64,000 nt of DNA, taken from Massilia sp. NR 4-1 (GTDB lineage: Bacteria > Pseudomonadota > Gammaproteobacteria > Burkholderiales > Burkholderiaceae_D). The notes under the pieces were generated by a model, which searched no databases, was not told the origin of the DNA, and saw only the letters and a list, made by a program, of their open reading frames with translations. Location: NCBI RefSeq assembly GCF_001191005.1, contig NZ_CP012201.1, positions 6,262,001 to 6,326,000 on the forward strand. The letters run 5' to 3'. The position numbers and the translations under genes were made by a program. Below, one piece after another: positions 63,581 to 64,000 of the stretch (its first letter is position 1; each line of letters opens with the position of its first letter).

Positions 63581-63658
63581 TTGCCCAGTCCATTGCTTTA
63601 ATCCACCACGGGGTCAGACCCCAAGGTGGACGGGACGGCCATCCGGCGGACTGGGCAA
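63581..63658. repeat. Second, nested inverted repeat
   Basis: Outer arms TTGCCCAGTCC (63581-63591) and GGACTGGGCAA (63648-63658) enclose TCCACC/GGTGGA (63602-63607 and 63625-63630) and, at the centre, GGGGT-CAG-ACCCC (63610-63622). It forms a branched or cruciform structure beside the first repeat, as in compound REP elements. Confidence 0.85.
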
Positions 63659-63687
63659 TAAAAAAGCCGGCGCGGAGCCGGCTTTTT
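63659..63687. terminator. Bidirectional terminator
   Basis: AGCCGGC (63665-63671) and GCCGGCT (63677-63683) form a stem with A and T runs on either side. It serves the minus-strand BI-1 gene and possibly rlmD. Confidence 0.88.
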
Positions 63688-63705
63688 CTATGGGAAGCGG
63701 GATGC

Positions 63706-64000
63706 TTAGTCGCGGCTGCCGCCCAGGCCCAGCAGGGCCAGCAGGTTGCTGAAGATGTTGTACACGTCGAGGTACAGGTTCAGCGTGGCGCTCACGTAGT
63801 TGGTTTCGCCGCCGTTGACGATCTGCTGCACGTCGAACAGGATGTAGGCGGAGAAGATGGCGATCGCCAGCACGGAAATGGTGATCGACAGCGCGCCCAT
63901 GCCCAGGAAGATATTGCCGATCGAGGCCAGGATCAGCACGATCACGCCGGCGAACAGCCATTTGCCCAGCATCGAGAAGTCGCGCTTGGTCACGGTGGCA
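63706..64000 (-). CDS. Bax inhibitor-1/YccA family membrane protein (5' part missing)
   Basis: The minus-strand frame is open to the right edge, so only the last 98 or so residues are visible. Three hydrophobic segments occur, including WLFAGVIVLILASIGNIFLG and ISVLAIAIFSAYILFDVQQI. The motif AYILFDVQQIVNGGETNYVS and the end LYLDVYNIFSNLLALLG are typical of the TMBIM/YccA family, inner-membrane proteins linked with FtsH and with calcium or proton leak. The valine codon GTG at 63993 lies inside the protein and is not the start. Confidence 0.9.
   Translation of the reverse strand, partial: ATVTKRDFSMLGKWLFAGVIVLILASIGNIFLGMGALSITISVLAIAIFSAYILFDVQQIVNGGETNYVSATLNLYLDVYNIFSNLLALLGLGGSRD

Overview
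The window is high-GC, densely packed bacterial chromosome. Gene content and order fit a betaproteobacterium of the order Burkholderiales, most likely Oxalobacteraceae (Massilia/Duganella type). The signs are a GntR regulator followed by sdhCDAB-sdhE-gltA, sucA-sucB-lpdA followed by an AFG1/ZapE ATPase, surE-pcm-nlpD-rpoS, a DUF2863 protein, and a giant DUF4214/RTX protein. Family and organism calls come from reading motifs; no database search was run.

Layout. 1-982: 3' part of a KaiC-like ATPase, minus strand. 1104-7590: RND efflux operon (adaptor, pump, outer membrane channel) ending in its likely TetR repressor, with a palindrome over the promoter. 7646-12000: metabolic and accessory genes (FAH hydrolase, sirtuin, tRNA-Pro, a coiled-coil membrane protein with 33-bp repeats, a phosphoesterase, a patatin lipase). 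12000-18730: a tail-collar protein and a 1914-residue Ig/RTX/DUF4214 secreted protein with a 969-bp in-frame tandem duplication, both behind AT-rich leaders. 18735-24869: LysR, acetate/succinate CoA-transferase, catalase, M14 carboxypeptidase, CYTH protein and a small membrane protein. 24917-31780: minus-strand block of DUF2863, aconitase, a lysozyme-inhibitor-like protein, a CoA ester lyase and malate dehydrogenase.

32062-38009: GntR regulator and the succinate dehydrogenase-citrate synthase cluster. 38136-38697: an intact antitoxin with a decayed RelE/ParE toxin. 38794-44585: tricorn-type protease, BlaI-type repressor, exported metallo-beta-lactamase-fold protein and LysR. 44838-52031: 2-oxoglutarate dehydrogenase operon, with a PspC-domain gene between sucB and lpdA, then zapE. 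52061-56115: exported coiled-coil protein, PP2C phosphatase, YdcH and a DinG-type helicase. 56278-58371: a TIR-domain protein paired with a degenerate KGGVGR-type ATPase/TPR protein, the best candidate for an undescribed (possibly defence) system. 58480-63516: surE-pcm-nlpD-rpoS and rlmD, then compound inverted repeats, and the 3' part of a Bax-inhibitor-1 family gene at the right edge.

How it works together. Aconitase, malate dehydrogenase, succinate dehydrogenase, citrate synthase and 2-oxoglutarate dehydrogenase put most of the oxidative TCA cycle within about 25 kb. Palindromes in the gntR and sdhC leaders suggest a shared regulator. No insertion sequence, integrase, CRISPR array or rRNA was seen.
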